NCBI GenBank assembly: GCA_014904845.1
Contig: MU119206.1
Coordinates: forward strand, 496,001 to 560,000
Source: Acephala macrosclerotiorum
Taxonomy: Eukaryota > Ascomycota > Leotiomycetes > Helotiales > Mollisiaceae
Reading direction: 5' to 3'
Length of the DNA stretch: 64,000 nt
The notes under the pieces were generated by a model, which was not told the DNA's origin, did not search any database, and saw only the letters and a program-made list of their open reading frames with translations. A program made the position numbers and the translations under genes. Each line of letters opens with the position of its first letter. Positions within the stretch are counted from its first letter, which is position 1. This document shows positions 1-11,618 of the stretch, in pieces.

Positions 1-1377
1 CGCTTGACCAACCGTTGCTTCAAAAGATTGTAGTGCGTATCCATCATTCGAGAATATGAATACAATAGTAGAGTAGAGGACACTCCTAGCCTCCGCCGAA
101 GTTTGTTTGTTGAGAAGGCATATGCTTGGTCCTTTGGAATTCCATTGAAAGGTCAGTTCGTGCTTAAGAGCAGCACGTCTTGGATGTGGTTTGACTCTTT
201 TCTCTCTTTTCAGAGCATAGGTGTAAATGAAGTCCCGCACTTCTCGAGGAAGTTTCAAGAATAATATCGTCTGCCCTCAGAGTTCTTGGGCTTCTTTAAG
301 TAGGTCGAGATCGCTTGCGGATCTTCGAATTGCCTCTCTCTTTGGGATCAATGCATTTCTATAGTCTTCGATTTGGTTGATGCTAGGAACAGGGCTAGTA
401 AGGTTATGGCCGTCCATGGAGGAGGGTGCCTGCTTCGGAGATGTCATCTTGCGAACGGATTCGACTTACGAGACCAAAGGGGATTTCCTCGTATCTTGTA
501 TATAGCTGATTGAGGCGTAAGAGAGGCAGGATGCTATAGTGGGAAGAATGAAGAGGAAGAGAGGAGTGAAGAAAATTATTTCAATGACGCTGGAGGAAGA
601 AAAGCAATGACGCCAAGCGATTGCATGTGTCGGATGCGCTAAGCCGTTCTCAGTCACGCTAGTCCTCGGCAGCTTTAGGGCACTCAAGATGACAACTTCA
701 CCTCATCAGTTCAATTTCTCATCACAACAACATCGACAACCACGACTATCTACCGCTTTGTGGAGAGAGCTTCAACCTTTGTTCTCCCTCCTGAAGCAAA
801 ACATGGATACGCTTAACCTTTTTCAGCACGGAGTGTCTCCTTCCACGCCTGTCGGCGACACATCCCGAGAAAGTTCTTCCGTGGCTTCCCCACACGATCG
901 ACTGACGGGTATGGCCGCATGCGACAATCAAATTGCTTGCTCATTGGGTGAGCACCCCTCAAAAACATACATACAGGAAGGATCCATGTTGTCGGACCTC
1001 ATTACCGTTATTCCTTGGAGCTCGCCAGGCCGTTCCTGAACAATGAGAGGCTGGCCCCTGACCAATACTCTATCCGAGGATCATGTGAAGATGTTTCTCA
1101 GAAGTTTGGTCTTGTTATTCGATGTTTGTTGGAATATTTTCCACCTCTTATCGATTTGTGTAATCACTGCTGTCATCCGTGCTGGCGTCTAGAATGTGTG
1201 GGTTGTCTCGATTCGAGCATGAGAGTGGCGCATCTCCTCACCTTATGCCAAGATTGGGGATGAAGCGGGCCGACGGTCTTTATTTCTTCCTTGATAAACA
1301 GGTATATACTCTATTAGGGACCCAAGAGTAATGATCAGCAAGTCTCGACTTCCTCTTTTCTCTATACTTCATTCAGC
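1..1377. other. No gene supported; upstream region of mannanase
   Basis: Short open frames exist here (73 codons on the minus strand at 466-687, 116 codons on the plus strand at 689-1039), but they overlap one another in several frames. They have no recognisable domain and no convincing splice continuation. The last part is presumably the promoter and 5' leader of the mannanase that starts at 1378. Confidence 0.4.
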
Positions 1378-2991
1378 ATGAAGCTCTCTTCGTTCATTTC
1401 TGCTTCTTGGGCGCTTACTGTTGCAACTGCACAACAGACTGCCTATGGTCAATGTACGTGATCCTGGAGACGCTTCTAGTAGCTGGAACTAACTCGTTCA
1501 AGGTGAAGGAGTGGACTGGACAGGCGCTACCACGTGTGTCTCTGGATACTATTGCTACTATCAAAATGCGTACTATTCTCAATGCATCCCCGGAACAGGT
1601 TAGTGTTCAGTACGTCAGGGATAGCGTTAATGGTCTACTGACTCTGATTCTAGCATCTACGACAGATACCACATCCACTAAAGCTTCATCAACTTTGTCG
1701 ACGGTGACCACCTCGAAGGCATCGTCGTCGACAACATCCAGTGCCGCGTCAAGCACAACTTCTGCTATTACAAGCTTCGCCAAGACTAGTGGCAGCGTCT
1801 TCACCATCAATGGCAAGACCGAATACTGGATGGGAACCAATGCTTACTATATTGGCTTCCTTACCAACAATGCCGACGTTGATCTTATTATGTCTCATCT
1901 TGCTTCAGTAAGTCTATTTCATTTGTGGACCCTGACCTCTCTTCTTCGGAAATGGCTGTTTCTCAAAAATCTCAGACATCATGACTGGTTCAGAGGAACA
2001 TGTCTGTCTTCCGGACATTCTAAGACCAGAGCCTTCTTAGCCACTAAAGTTCGCGTTCCCCTAGGACAACATACTGACCAACTTTCAGACTGGCCTCAAA
2101 GTCCTCCGAGTCTGGGGATTCAATGACGTAACCTCCACCCCAGGCTCCGGTACCGTATGGTTCCAATCCTTCGTCTCCGGTGCCTCCCCAGTGATCAACA
2201 CCGGTACGGATGGTCTCCAACGCCTCGACTACGTCGTCCAATCCGCCGAAGCTCACGGCATCTCCCTCATCATAAACTTTGTCAACAACTGGACCGACTA
2301 CGGTGGAATGGCAGCTTATTGCACCTACTACGGCATCTCCCCCGTAACAGGATGGTACACCTCCACCGCCGCACAAGCCCAATACCAAGCCTACATCGCT
2401 GCCGTCGTTTCTCGATACAAGACCTCCACTGCCGTCTTCGCTTGGGAACTAGCGAACGAACCTCGCTGCAGCGGTTGCGATACTTCTGTAATCACGAATT
2501 GGATTACCACGACTTCGAAGTATATTAAGAGTTTGGATAGTAACCACATGGTTACCATCGGCGATGAAGGTTTTGGTTTGAGCACTGGGTCGGATGGTTC
2601 ATACCCCTACACCACGGGTCCTGGCCTAAACTTCACCACCAACCTGGCAATCTCCACTATAGATTTCGGCACTTATCACCTCTACCCCTCCTCCTGGGGC
2701 GAAGTCGACACCTGGGGCAACGGCTGGATCACCGCACACGCCACCGCCGCTGCCACCATCGGGAAGCCTGTTATCATGGAGGAGTATGGATCTTTGACTC
2801 ACGCGAATGAAGCGAGTTGGCAAGCGACGGTGTTGAGTACGAATACGGCGGGAGATATGTATTGGCAGTATGGGGATACGTTGAGTACGGGACAGACTAG
2901 TGATGATGGGTATGCGATTTATTATGGTAGTAGCGAGTATGCGACATTGGTTACGGCTCATGCTGCTGCTATGCTTGCTAAGGCTGTGTGA
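1378..2991 (+). CDS. Secreted endo-1,4-beta-mannanase, GH5 with N-terminal CBM1
   Basis: This enzyme should cleave internal beta-1,4-mannosyl bonds of plant mannans outside the cell (family GH5, probably subfamily 7). The model has four exons, 1378-1453, 1503-1598, 1654-1907 and 2089-2991, giving 442 aa. A signal peptide (about residues 1-18, ending TVATA) is followed by a cellulose-binding CBM1 module with its spaced cysteines (QC..TTC..YC..QC, about 20-57). A Ser/Thr-rich linker comes next, then the catalytic barrel beginning near [20 protein letters not shown]. The [12 protein letters not shown] block, the acid/base in ELANEP and the nucleophile in VIMEEYG are all visible. The start is the first ATG giving a signal peptide. 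Intron 3 (181 nt) is long for this locus. The gene looks intact and is a plant-cell-wall degradation enzyme typical of saprotrophic or plant-associated fungi. Confidence 0.93.
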
Positions 2992-3309
2992 GTGAGGTGG
3001 GGCTGAGATTCTTCGGTAAGGGATCTGAAAAGGAGGACTTTTTTGTTTCGTTGTATATATTGATGGGCCGGTTGTACATAAAACGAATACCGTTCTACAA
3101 GTGACGAGATTCTACATCTCTATGTATAATTTTCGTGCCATGAACTTCTCTCGTGGGTACCTCGACCAATGAATGCTTTCGTGCTGCAGATAATCTTCCG
3201 AAGCCACAAGAACACAGCCAGCTGATTAAGCAAGTATAACAGTAGCTCACATGTAGAGTCAGAACCTCCAATCCCTTACGCCACAATTTGACCAAAGGTA
3301 TGCCAACCT

Positions 3310-5330
3310 AGCTTCCTCAAATGCCACTTTGCCAAAACTGCGAGCGCTCCCATTAGGTAGCCTCAAATCCATGACCACCATCCCCTGCCCACCTACAATA
3401 AGCTGGCCGAGAGCTCCACGCAAGGCTGTGAAGGCTGTCGATTCTTTCGCGATGCACTTCTTTCACACATAGAGCAGAGCACCACTCCATCATGGCTACT
3501 CCATCCCAAGTCCTCCGTCTGGCTATCACCCATATGGCGCCACGATTGATGTGTCGATCTGAGCATCAACGGCCCATCCTTAGACAGGTGCACAAGCACT
3601 CGCATCTTTCAACGACGTGTGCCTAGCATCCAACCAAGATTCCTGGTGCCGCATGATCACCTTGAGGATTCGTGTCGCAATCAGATATGAATGTGGATGA
3701 AAGACTGTGAGAGTCATAGATGTCAACCCAATGAGAATAGTGGCCTTCCGAGGAGGCTTGTCTAGGTCAGGCAGGATGAAGTCAGTCTCCACGGGTGGTA
3801 GAAACAGCTGGGAAGATGGGAAAATATATCGCTTTGAGTCATTGTTGGGGTAAGGGTAAGATGACAAAATTACTGCTCCAGAATGAAAGTCAATAGAAGG
3901 AGGTGATGGAAGTCTCATCACCGTCCCGCAACTTTCGGGATGCTCTTACAATCACAAGGATATTGGGCTTTGAGTACATTTAGATCGATGCATTATGCAT
4001 CATCCAAGACTCGCAATCAGACTGGGCAACGGAGTCCCCCAAGATGGCTACAATATATAGGAATGCATCCTTAATTGTATCAGCGACGTCGGCAACCAAT
4101 AGCGAATGTGGGATTTTGAACAAGCGGACTTCACTCTGCTCACCACCGTTGGGCTGTAATAACGACTTCTACTTTGTCAATAAAACATATATGTACGACG
4201 ATTACGGTACAGCTCGGGAATCGCCTTTGAGTATTGTCGACAGCTTGCCACTTAACAACCGTGGATGGGCAGCTCAAGAACGAATCATGGCAAAAAATAT
4301 CCTCCACTACACAACCACTGAAATTTTCTGGGAATGTTCTCAAGGATGTCAATCAGAATCGTGCTATCCATGGACTCGGCAGAGTGAAGTGCCAAAGCAC
4401 CCTTTAGACACTCCAAAATTGGTTCTCCGGAAAGACAGACTGTAGCCGCTTCTGAAGTTGGGCCAACCAACTCTGGGATGTAGAGACTCAGACACCGGGA
4501 CACGCAGTGGTGCAGATGCGGCTGGGACATTGCTTGTGTGGTTTGCTTGTGTATCGGAATTTTCACAGAGATTTGACGTACCCCACCGACAAACTCCCTG
4601 CCATTTCCGGGGGTCGCTGTTGCTCTACAAGGCAGCCTAGGGTCTTACCTTTCTGGCCTCTGGATCAAGTACTTGACGAGGCCTCTCGCATGGCATGTTG
4701 TTTGGGGGGGGGGGGGGGGCACTCTCGAAAAGCCCCAGACGAATATCGTGCCCCAAGCTAGAGCTAGGCAGCAGTCGATGGAAAGGTTTTATATTCGTGA
4801 GAGCAGTCGCCGAGTCACAATAAATTGCACTGGCAGGACAGGGGCATGAGTGACTGGCCGGGTGTGCATATTCCACAATTGAGAGGGGCTCAGATAGTGC
4901 ATGACGAACTGTCGAACCTCTACATGACTCCACAAAAGGGTTCCTATCTTACTCTGGAAGGGAACTGCACGAGTGTCGACATTATTGGCGACGCGTTGAA
5001 AGCCAACATAGACTACTTTCATCCGAGTGTACACGCTGATGCGCTGGAGGCGTGGGAGGTTATCTGACAAAGGGAAGGGTTGTTGTGCATGCAATTGCAG
5101 TGGCGAGAGAAAACAGAAGATGGATCTGGGAGCGCAATTGAGATCCAGCTTCTCTTACTCCACATGACACAGTACGACTTGACTGCATACGAACGACTTG
5201 AAATAGCGACGAAGACAATTACGAGCCATATTGGCTATGCTGATGGAGTTTTCAAGATGCCAATGTCAGTGGAAGAGGCGTATAACTCCATTGTTTGGCA
5301 ACGTCGATCCTTGAAGATCGTCCGATAGGA
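3310..5330 (+). pseudogene. Decayed heterokaryon-incompatibility (HET) domain gene
   Basis: HET proteins act in non-self recognition and cell death after hyphal fusion. The hallmark blocks are present in order but broken. There is an N-terminal Cys segment with GCEGCRFFRDALL (near 3425), then NFRDALTITRILGFEYI and IDALCIIQDS (about 3930-4020) with an in-frame TAG at 3981 where the family has Trp. MATIYRNASLIVSATSA follows at 4044, then RGWAAQERIMAKNILHYTT and EIFWEC (about 4260-4335). The frame then shifts, and LTYPTDKLPAISG appears near 4572-4610. YRAPS*S*AAVDG follows at 4744-4780, with TAG at 4759 and 4765 replacing both Trp codons of the usual YRAPSWSWA motif. The SYCWG block expected upstream is not found. 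A 16-G run sits inside. Further C-terminal-like sequence reaches about 5330. The gene cannot encode a full protein. Confidence 0.85.
4704..4719. repeat. Homopolymer run of 16 G
   Basis: This is an uninterrupted G run inside the HET pseudogene. Its length may be unreliable for technical reasons, and its presence fits relaxed constraint. Confidence 0.9.
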
Positions 5331-5658
5331 TTAGTCCAAGCATATTCAAGGCGTGTGGCACTTGCCTTGCTAGCGGAAGTGCCGGAGAAGGCAGGAGACA
5401 GCGAGGCAAGACAATTGCTCGACCGCTGAGGACTGCCACTTTCATATACCCTCCTCTTCTAGAACCGCAGTGCACAGACTCACGGCAAGCAGAATTGAAG
5501 GACTATACAGTGAACGTATTGATGACATTCAATATGGTTTCAAGACGCCGCGAAATATATTAACAGCAAAATGCAGCGATCTGGAATACAGAAAATGGGT
5601 ATCTTACGAATCAAAAAGGAAACACCGTGTCGTCTAGAGACATTGGGCTCAACATCAG
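5331..5658. other. Short intergenic stretch, nothing recognised
   Basis: This lies between the HET pseudogene and the stop codon of the minus-strand kinase. It probably contains the kinase 3' UTR. Confidence 0.4.
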
Positions 5659-8231
5659 CTAGGCTGAAAGAACCGAAGAATGCCTAGCACGCAGCCCGGC
5701 CATTTCCTTCTCCAACCGCTTCTTCATGAGTTCATCCTTCAATACTTTTGCACTGCTGTACTTTGATATCGTCTTGGCAACTTCATCATGCATGCTTCTC
5801 TCCTCCTCGTTCTCGGACTGGACCCGTACCCGTTTGGAGGGAGATTCGTCTTGCGTTTCGATCATGGCTTCCGGCTGTGGTGTCTCTGGGACCACCGAAT
5901 CGCTGATGCTGGGTCCGTGTGCTTTCTCAACACGAGGTACAGGAGATGTAGGTACCAGAGATACCTCATCCATATCGAATCGTTGTGAATCCTTACACAA
6001 ACCATTCGAGAAACTCCCAAACATATCTCTACCATCCACTGATTCAACACTCACTTCTTTGTTTCGTCGAGCCGGTATGTTTATACTGGGTCTGGTGGGT
6101 GCCTTTCGGTACGCATCTGATGTCAGGAATCGGGATCCTGAGTTATTGACCTCTGCTAGAATATTCTTTCTTTTCGAGGCAATCTTTTGGTTGATATGGC
6201 GGTCCAAGCCGAAGTATGGAGAAGATGACGCGTCGGGAAGTTTTCTTCGGAATCTCGGCCCCATCGTAGTGCTTTCGTTTGTGTAATGAAGCGGGGTTCG
6301 ACCTGGAAGGTCTTCTATCACCTCTTCGTTTTCGTCGCGCTTCCTCCAGAACCGCATCACTCGCTTATAACCTTCTTCTAGAAGTGCTGCTTCGGTGGGT
6401 GGTTTGGTGAACCATGAATGAGCCAGAGCTTGATCTGCAGTCATTCTTTTTCCGGGGTCGATAACCAAGAGACCGCGAAGGAAATGCGATGCTCTGTGCG
6501 ACATATTCTGCCATCGTTCTCTCGTGAAATCATCGTGCGCTCCAAGGAAGCGATCTGCGATCTCATTTTGGCTAATCTGCGTAAACTCTTCGCGAGGGAT
6601 GATGGAATATCCAGTAAGTAAGCACGCTGTCAAGACACCGAGGGACCACAAATCTGCGGCAGTAGTATACCCAACCCTTACTTTGTCTACAGAGTCGATC
6701 TCCCTGGACGTGTCAGTATGAATGCGTTAAATGCGAAGGTCGACTTACGGGGCAATGAAGCCGCTTGTACCAAGCTTGGACATCAACCTGCCTGATGATC
6801 TGTGTATATAGTTCGCGAACCCAAAGTCTGTCAAGACGACACGGCCACCAAAGTCCGTTTGCATGATGAGAACGTTCTCGGGTTTGATGTCCCTATGCGC
6901 CATCCCTTGACTGTGCATGTGTTGTATAGCCAAGACTATCTGTCGAGCGATGACACGACTTTGTAAAATCACTGAGCTTGCCATTGTGCTTGTCGATATA
7001 GGAGAATAGATCTCCGCCCGGCGCGAGTTCTGTGAAAATATACCTGCTTCGGTTAGCTATGCTAGTTTCGGTCGTTGGGCGAAACTTACAGATGGGTATT
7101 TGAGCAAAAGGTCTTCTTGAGGTCGACGATATTCGGCTGGCAACTGTTAGTCCACGACCTGTAAACTCAATTTTTGGCTGACATGACTGAGCTTGGAGAG
7201 TATTTTGATTTCTCGCATGACCATTCGTATGCCTTCTCTGGCGCGCTCTACTCTTTCGTGCCTATGATCAGAAGGATAAGCTATTGTCACGAAAGTCCGG
7301 TAAGGGACATGAAAAGATATGGTTCACTTACCATGCCTTCCCGGTAAACGTAGAAGAATGTTCGACGAGATTATCTGCAGCCTCGTTGAGACTTATGACC
7401 TTGCAAGCTAGTTGCTTGCATGTTTCTACCTCTGTGCCTAGATACACCGCGCCGTATTGTCCCTGCCCAAGGACACGATTCGAGACAGCGTACCTGTTGG
7501 CAAAGTGCTGCGTCAATTAGCTCATTTCAACCGCCTCGGAAACCAGCAAGCTAAAGAACATTTGGATATCGCCAGCCGAAGCAATGAACGTAGCTGCTAT
7601 GTTGACTAGCGAGGTCCACATGTCCAATGAACAAGTTCGGAAATTCTAGGCAGAAGAGGAACTCTTTGCTCACCTCAAGATCTTGAAGTTGGGTTAGACA
7701 TTGTGGCATCGATGTGTCGCCACGTTGCTGAAATCGAAATCGCCAATCTGGTTTGATCTCGATGATGTCGCCGTGAGTGAGCAAATGGCCTTTCCGTTCA
7801 AAGCCAATCATTCCTATACACTTGCCGTTGACATAAGTACCGTTTGTGGACTCGAGATCTTCGCAGTAGATCAATGGTTGAAACTCGTCGCACTTCTCCT
7901 TGTCGTAAATGACTGAATATATGCGAAAGTGCCGTTTGGATACGCGTGAATCTGGAATGAAGAATGAACTGTACACATATCAGAGTTGCTGCATACAAGT
8001 TTCCCAAAAAACATACCAGTTTTCGTCGCCAAGTCTACCGATGCACAACTCCTTTCCAGCGTAGATTGGCAGCTCTGGTGTCTGGTCAGACTTCATGTAT
8101 GACTTTGAATTAATGTTAGACATACCCATATTCTCTCCATGATCATCTTGGTACACAATTGAAGCAACAGGCGGTCCATACTGAAGAACATCGTAACTAT
8201 CGTCCCTTTCGGGAAGCATGTTGTAGTTCAT
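5659..8231 (-). CDS. FHA-domain Ser/Thr kinase, Chk2/Rad53/Mek1-like, with apparent frameshift
   Basis: The FHA domain binds phosphothreonine and the kinase domain signals DNA damage or meiotic recombination state in this CAMK-type family. Seven exons are inferred: 8231-8017, 7968-7674, 7507-7332, 7261-7183, 7136-7090, 7043-6749 and 6703-5659. The FHA part shows SRVSKRHF and DLESTNGTYVNG. The kinase part shows the P-loop VLGQGQYGAVYLGT, the Lys in LACKVI, HRDIKPENVLI, LTDFGFA and APEID, so the catalytic residues are present. A long tail without a clear domain follows. Between GGDLFSYIDKHNGKLSD and SRVIARQIVLA the frame shifts by one base near an A4 run at 6965-6968 (T4 on the coding strand). 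The summed exons are 3n+1, so exactly one base is in excess; removing it gives about 716 aa. The start is uncertain: 8231 is the first ATG in frame, and an upstream exon is possible. The Mek1 branch is a guess. Confidence 0.85.
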
Positions 8232-8249
8232 GCTGGGCTCGTCATTCAC

Positions 8250-9287
8250 GTGCTCGGAAAACCTGAGCTGTGGTCAATCAGAGGTATGTTAGTGGTTGAG
8301 ATAGTAGACGGGTATAGCAATTGAAGTCCCAAGGGCCCTGAGACATTCAATTGATCATGTTTGATGATCGAAGGTGAGGTGGAGAGAAGAACTCCGCAGC
8401 GCAATGCTCCTTGAGGAAGGAGCAATGGGTCATGTGATAAGCCCTACCTCACCTCGCGCTAATGCACCGCTAAGCTAGCGTCATTCTCGACTACCATTAT
8501 GCGAGCTACAGCTCGAGTTTCCAACTTTCTTTCTTCAACTTCATCACAAAACTCTCAAAACTTTGAACAAGTATGATTTCCCTCACCAGTTGATGGCTCT
8601 TCTCTAACCATCACAGGAATTCGAATATGTACCCGGATGAGGAGGAATAAGTGAAATGAGTGTGTCGTCTTGCTTCCGAAAAGTACTTTCGGAAGAGGTT
8701 AGTTTTCGGGTCCTTATTGACTGTAGTCGAGAAGGACGTACCCATAGCCTGCTAGGGTTTTGGAGGAAGGATGTGAGACTAGTAGATGTGGGTATCTTAT
8801 ACAGGGCTATATTGCTATCCGGTACTGTTGTTGTCTTGCTTCGAAAAGTACTTCTGGAAGGGGGAGTGTAATGGGGGATGCGAGACTTCAGATTCGTGGA
8901 TGGTATATGATGCAGTGTTTTGCTGATATTGCTATGATGTGGCTTCTTATAACGGGCATCAGTGTAGCTACTTTTTGATCAGCATGATTACATTACGTGA
9001 TATAGGGTGGGCAATGGGCATAGCTTGTACTTAGCTTTTAAATGGACGGGCTATGCTGTCATGGTGGCTTCTAGTCTAGCTCTTCCGTTGTGATGTGATG
9101 CGATCTCGTGACTTAGCCCTAGCTTTAAGCGATCGTACATTAGCGGCTTAGCGGCACACATATATTATTTCTAAACCGAGCTCCCTGGTTTCTGCTTTCT
9201 TCAAACCACAACACGCACACTTCGAAGTATACATTCCCAACACAACTTGTGCTTCAACATCTAACTTCTCACAGCTCAATCGTCACG
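8250..9287. other. Intergenic region between divergent kinase and RPL41
   Basis: No coding gene is supported. It should hold the promoters of both flanking genes. The open frames at 8656-8978 are short and contain a diverged direct repeat. Confidence 0.5.
8667..8866. repeat. Pair of direct repeats with internal palindrome
   Basis: A segment of about 35 bp near 8667-8702 recurs, diverged, at 8833-8866; both begin GTCTTGCTT and share GAAAAGTACTT. The first copy holds an inverted pair TTCCGAAA / TTTCGGAA around a 5-base centre. The function is unknown. Confidence 0.6.
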
Positions 9288-9417
9288 ATGCGCGCAAAAT
9301 GGCGGAAGAAGCGCGTTAGGCGCCTCAAGAGAAAGCGCCGCAAGACTCGTGCCAGATCGTAAGTAGCATTCCTCTTCACCCTCGCAGACCATTAGCTCAC
9401 AATCTCACAGCAAGTAA
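9288..9417 (+). CDS. RPL41: 60S ribosomal protein eL41 (25 aa), intron near the stop
   Basis: eL41 is the smallest ribosomal protein, an Arg/Lys-rich helix in the 60S subunit near the intersubunit bridge. The product starts MRAKWRKKRVRRLKRKRRKT and ends RARSK, matching the conserved 25-residue family almost exactly. Exon 1 is 9288-9358, the intron 9359-9410 (GTAAGT...CACAG), and exon 2 is only 7 nt, 9411-9417 (C AAG TAA). The intron splits the penultimate Ser codon. If it is retained, the first intron bases create TCG TAA and the protein loses only its final Lys. The gene is far below usual length cut-offs and is easily missed. Pyrimidine-rich leader sequence upstream fits a ribosomal-protein gene. 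Confidence 0.95.
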
Positions 9418-10161
9418 ACAACTCACAACAACTCGATCTCGGTCACTCTTACCTCTCGAACAAACTACCATGACAACATAACCTCCTCGTCTACGCCATC
9501 TCCCGCATCAACGTCTACGCCTTTTTCAGCATTTCAGTCTACCCGCACGGCTTGGGACTACCACTCGTTACAATGGCAGCTGGATGTTCAAGGATAGAGC
9601 AGTTTGATGACGCGTAGTCTTTGGCCTTTGGTGGAATTGGTTGTCAGGAAGCAGGACCGGTCAACAGCTATATCGGATTGTCAATTGAGGGTTTGCGAAA
9701 CAGGAAGCGATACGAGGACAGCTGCCGCAGATGCTAGATACCATCGACTTCAATTGCTGATTGTCTGAATGAAAAGAAGTCCTACTTCACATATGCTCCT
9801 CGTTGCCTGTGATCTGATCCGATGTGTAAATTGTTGTTGTTATTGTGCGCACAAAAATTGGTGTGACGTCGAGCGCCCTGCCACCAGCTGTCGTCCTTGG
9901 TTAGATCCTACGGCATCTAGTAAATTATGAGTCATGGATGATACCCTACACATCTTCGACCTCTTCTAGAGCTTCTTCGAGACTGTCGCATCCCCAAACC
10001 CGCATTCTCTGTAATTTTGCTACTCTGGTGGTATTGTGTGCCCCGCAGATTCAAGGCGGTGAGGTTTTCCGGCAGAAAAAAAGTTCTAGTTCGACGACGA
10101 AATTTGGAAGTCGAGGAAGCATCAGCAGAAGTGTCGATCATCCACACAGCCAGCTGCAAAG
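9418..10161. other. RPL41 3' region and A49 promoter, no gene seen
   Basis: This is about 740 bp between two plus-strand genes. The open frames overlapping 9932-10303 on both strands are not supported as genes; part of them overlaps the first A49 exon. Confidence 0.5.
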
Positions 10162-11618
10162 ATGGCAGACAAAGTCGAGAAAGCACAAAAGCGGAAGAGG
10201 GACACAGAGGACTCATCGAGGCCGAGCAAACGAGTCGCAATTGATGGGGACAAGCAGATCAAGCTTTCTCTTCATGAGACTGGAAAATGGGCACCGATCA
10301 TAGGTATGCGACTCTAGAACTTCTCCTGATCTAACACTGCTCATTGTGCATATGCTAATTATGTGCAGCTTCGACTCCCGGTTTGGCTATACCATCTGAG
10401 ATCAACCTCAAGCCATATACCAAAACGCGCAGAAACCCTTCAAGGCCTGGGACAAGTGGTGATATCGCAACAAAGGAGCTGATTCTGCACTCTTCTGAAC
10501 ATCCAAAGCTCGACTACACGGCACGAGAAGAAGAAGCTGGGGGCGCAGACTCGCTGCTTAAGCATTATGTTGGAGTCTATGATCCCGAGACAGGCAAGAT
10601 GGAGGTCATCGAGGCACGAAAAATGGTTGTACGAGGCAGTGTCAGAGCCCATCAAGCCTCTGCAGAAGACGAGATCTCAATGGTAAGTCTGCAGATTCAA
10701 CATTTCACGGGTGGCGGTCTGATTGGTATCTAGAACATGAGAGAACGCCGAAACGTCCTTGGACAAACCTTTGGTACTAAGAAGGCACGAAAAGCTATTG
10801 CTTCAGTCACCGAGAACGCCATCTCACCAGAAAAATCCGCACGAAAGCTTGCCAATGGTCAGGCACCGAAACTCAATGGAGCTTCAGCTGCTATCATTGC
10901 GAACATGGCGGAAGCTACGAAAGGCATGTCATCGAGAGATGAATTGGCCAAGGCTGCAGATGCTGCGAAACCAAGACCGAGGGCCAATGAAGACGCGACT
11001 GATATTCAAGATGTCTATACCATTGACAGCTTGATCGGTTTGGATACCATGAAATTGATACCCGTTAAGCAGTGGCAGGACGCTATGACTGAAAAGAAGG
11101 AAGTTGTCGTCCCTTCTCGATTCGTGGCCAATCGTATCGCAAGAACTCGCCCCGATAACATCGAGAAGCTGAAGATCTTGCGGTATATGCTTCTTCTGCT
11201 GGAAGTTTACGATAAATCGAGCGGTATGAGAAGTGTGAGAAAAGTGCCAAAACGAGAGGTGCTCAAGGAGATATTGGGCGATATGCCAGAGGCGGTACTC
11301 GAAGGTGTGAAACGGAAGTTCACCAATGGAAACGAAATGAGCAAATTCCAAGGAGACTTATTAATCACACATCTGTGTGCAATGGCTTGTTTGGTAGACA
11401 ACTATGAAGTGGACATGTGGGATCTGCAGGAAGACTTGAAGCTGGAGACGAAGCCAATGTCCCAGTACTTCAACGAGATTGGAGCGAAGATAACAGCTTT
11501 AGGTGAGGGGGAGAGGAAGAAACTGAACCTGACCAAGGCAGCATCAAAACAACGAAGGGTCGCAAAATTGAAGATTCCTCTGGAGTTTCCGAAGGTGTCG
11601 TTTGGGAGGAAGAGATAG
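10162..11618 (+). CDS. RPA49: DNA-directed RNA polymerase I subunit A49
   Basis: A49 pairs with A34.5 on RNA polymerase I and supports rRNA gene initiation and elongation in the nucleolus. Three exons (10162-10303, 10369-10682, 10734-11618) give 446 aa, close to family length. The N-terminal part (MADKVEKAQKRKRDTED, KRVAIDGDKQIKLSLHETGKWAP, then LAIPSEINLKPYTKTRR) corresponds to the dimerisation module. The ERRNVLGQTFGTKKARKAI block links to the C-terminal tandem winged-helix region (VPSRFVANRIART onwards). Both introns keep frame. The start is the first ATG and gives the usual basic N-terminus. The gene looks intact. Confidence 0.93.

Noticed and set aside
3580..3921. 113-codon minus-strand frame across the HET pseudogene
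   Set aside because: It lies opposite HET-derived sequence, has no domain and no splice partners.
5726..6286. 186-codon plus-strand frame
   Set aside because: It is the antisense shadow of the kinase C-terminal exon, which has a better-supported minus-strand frame.
6955..6980. A 14-nt GT..AG segment as an explanation of the kinase frame break
   Set aside because: It is too short to be an intron, and its removal does not give the right frame.
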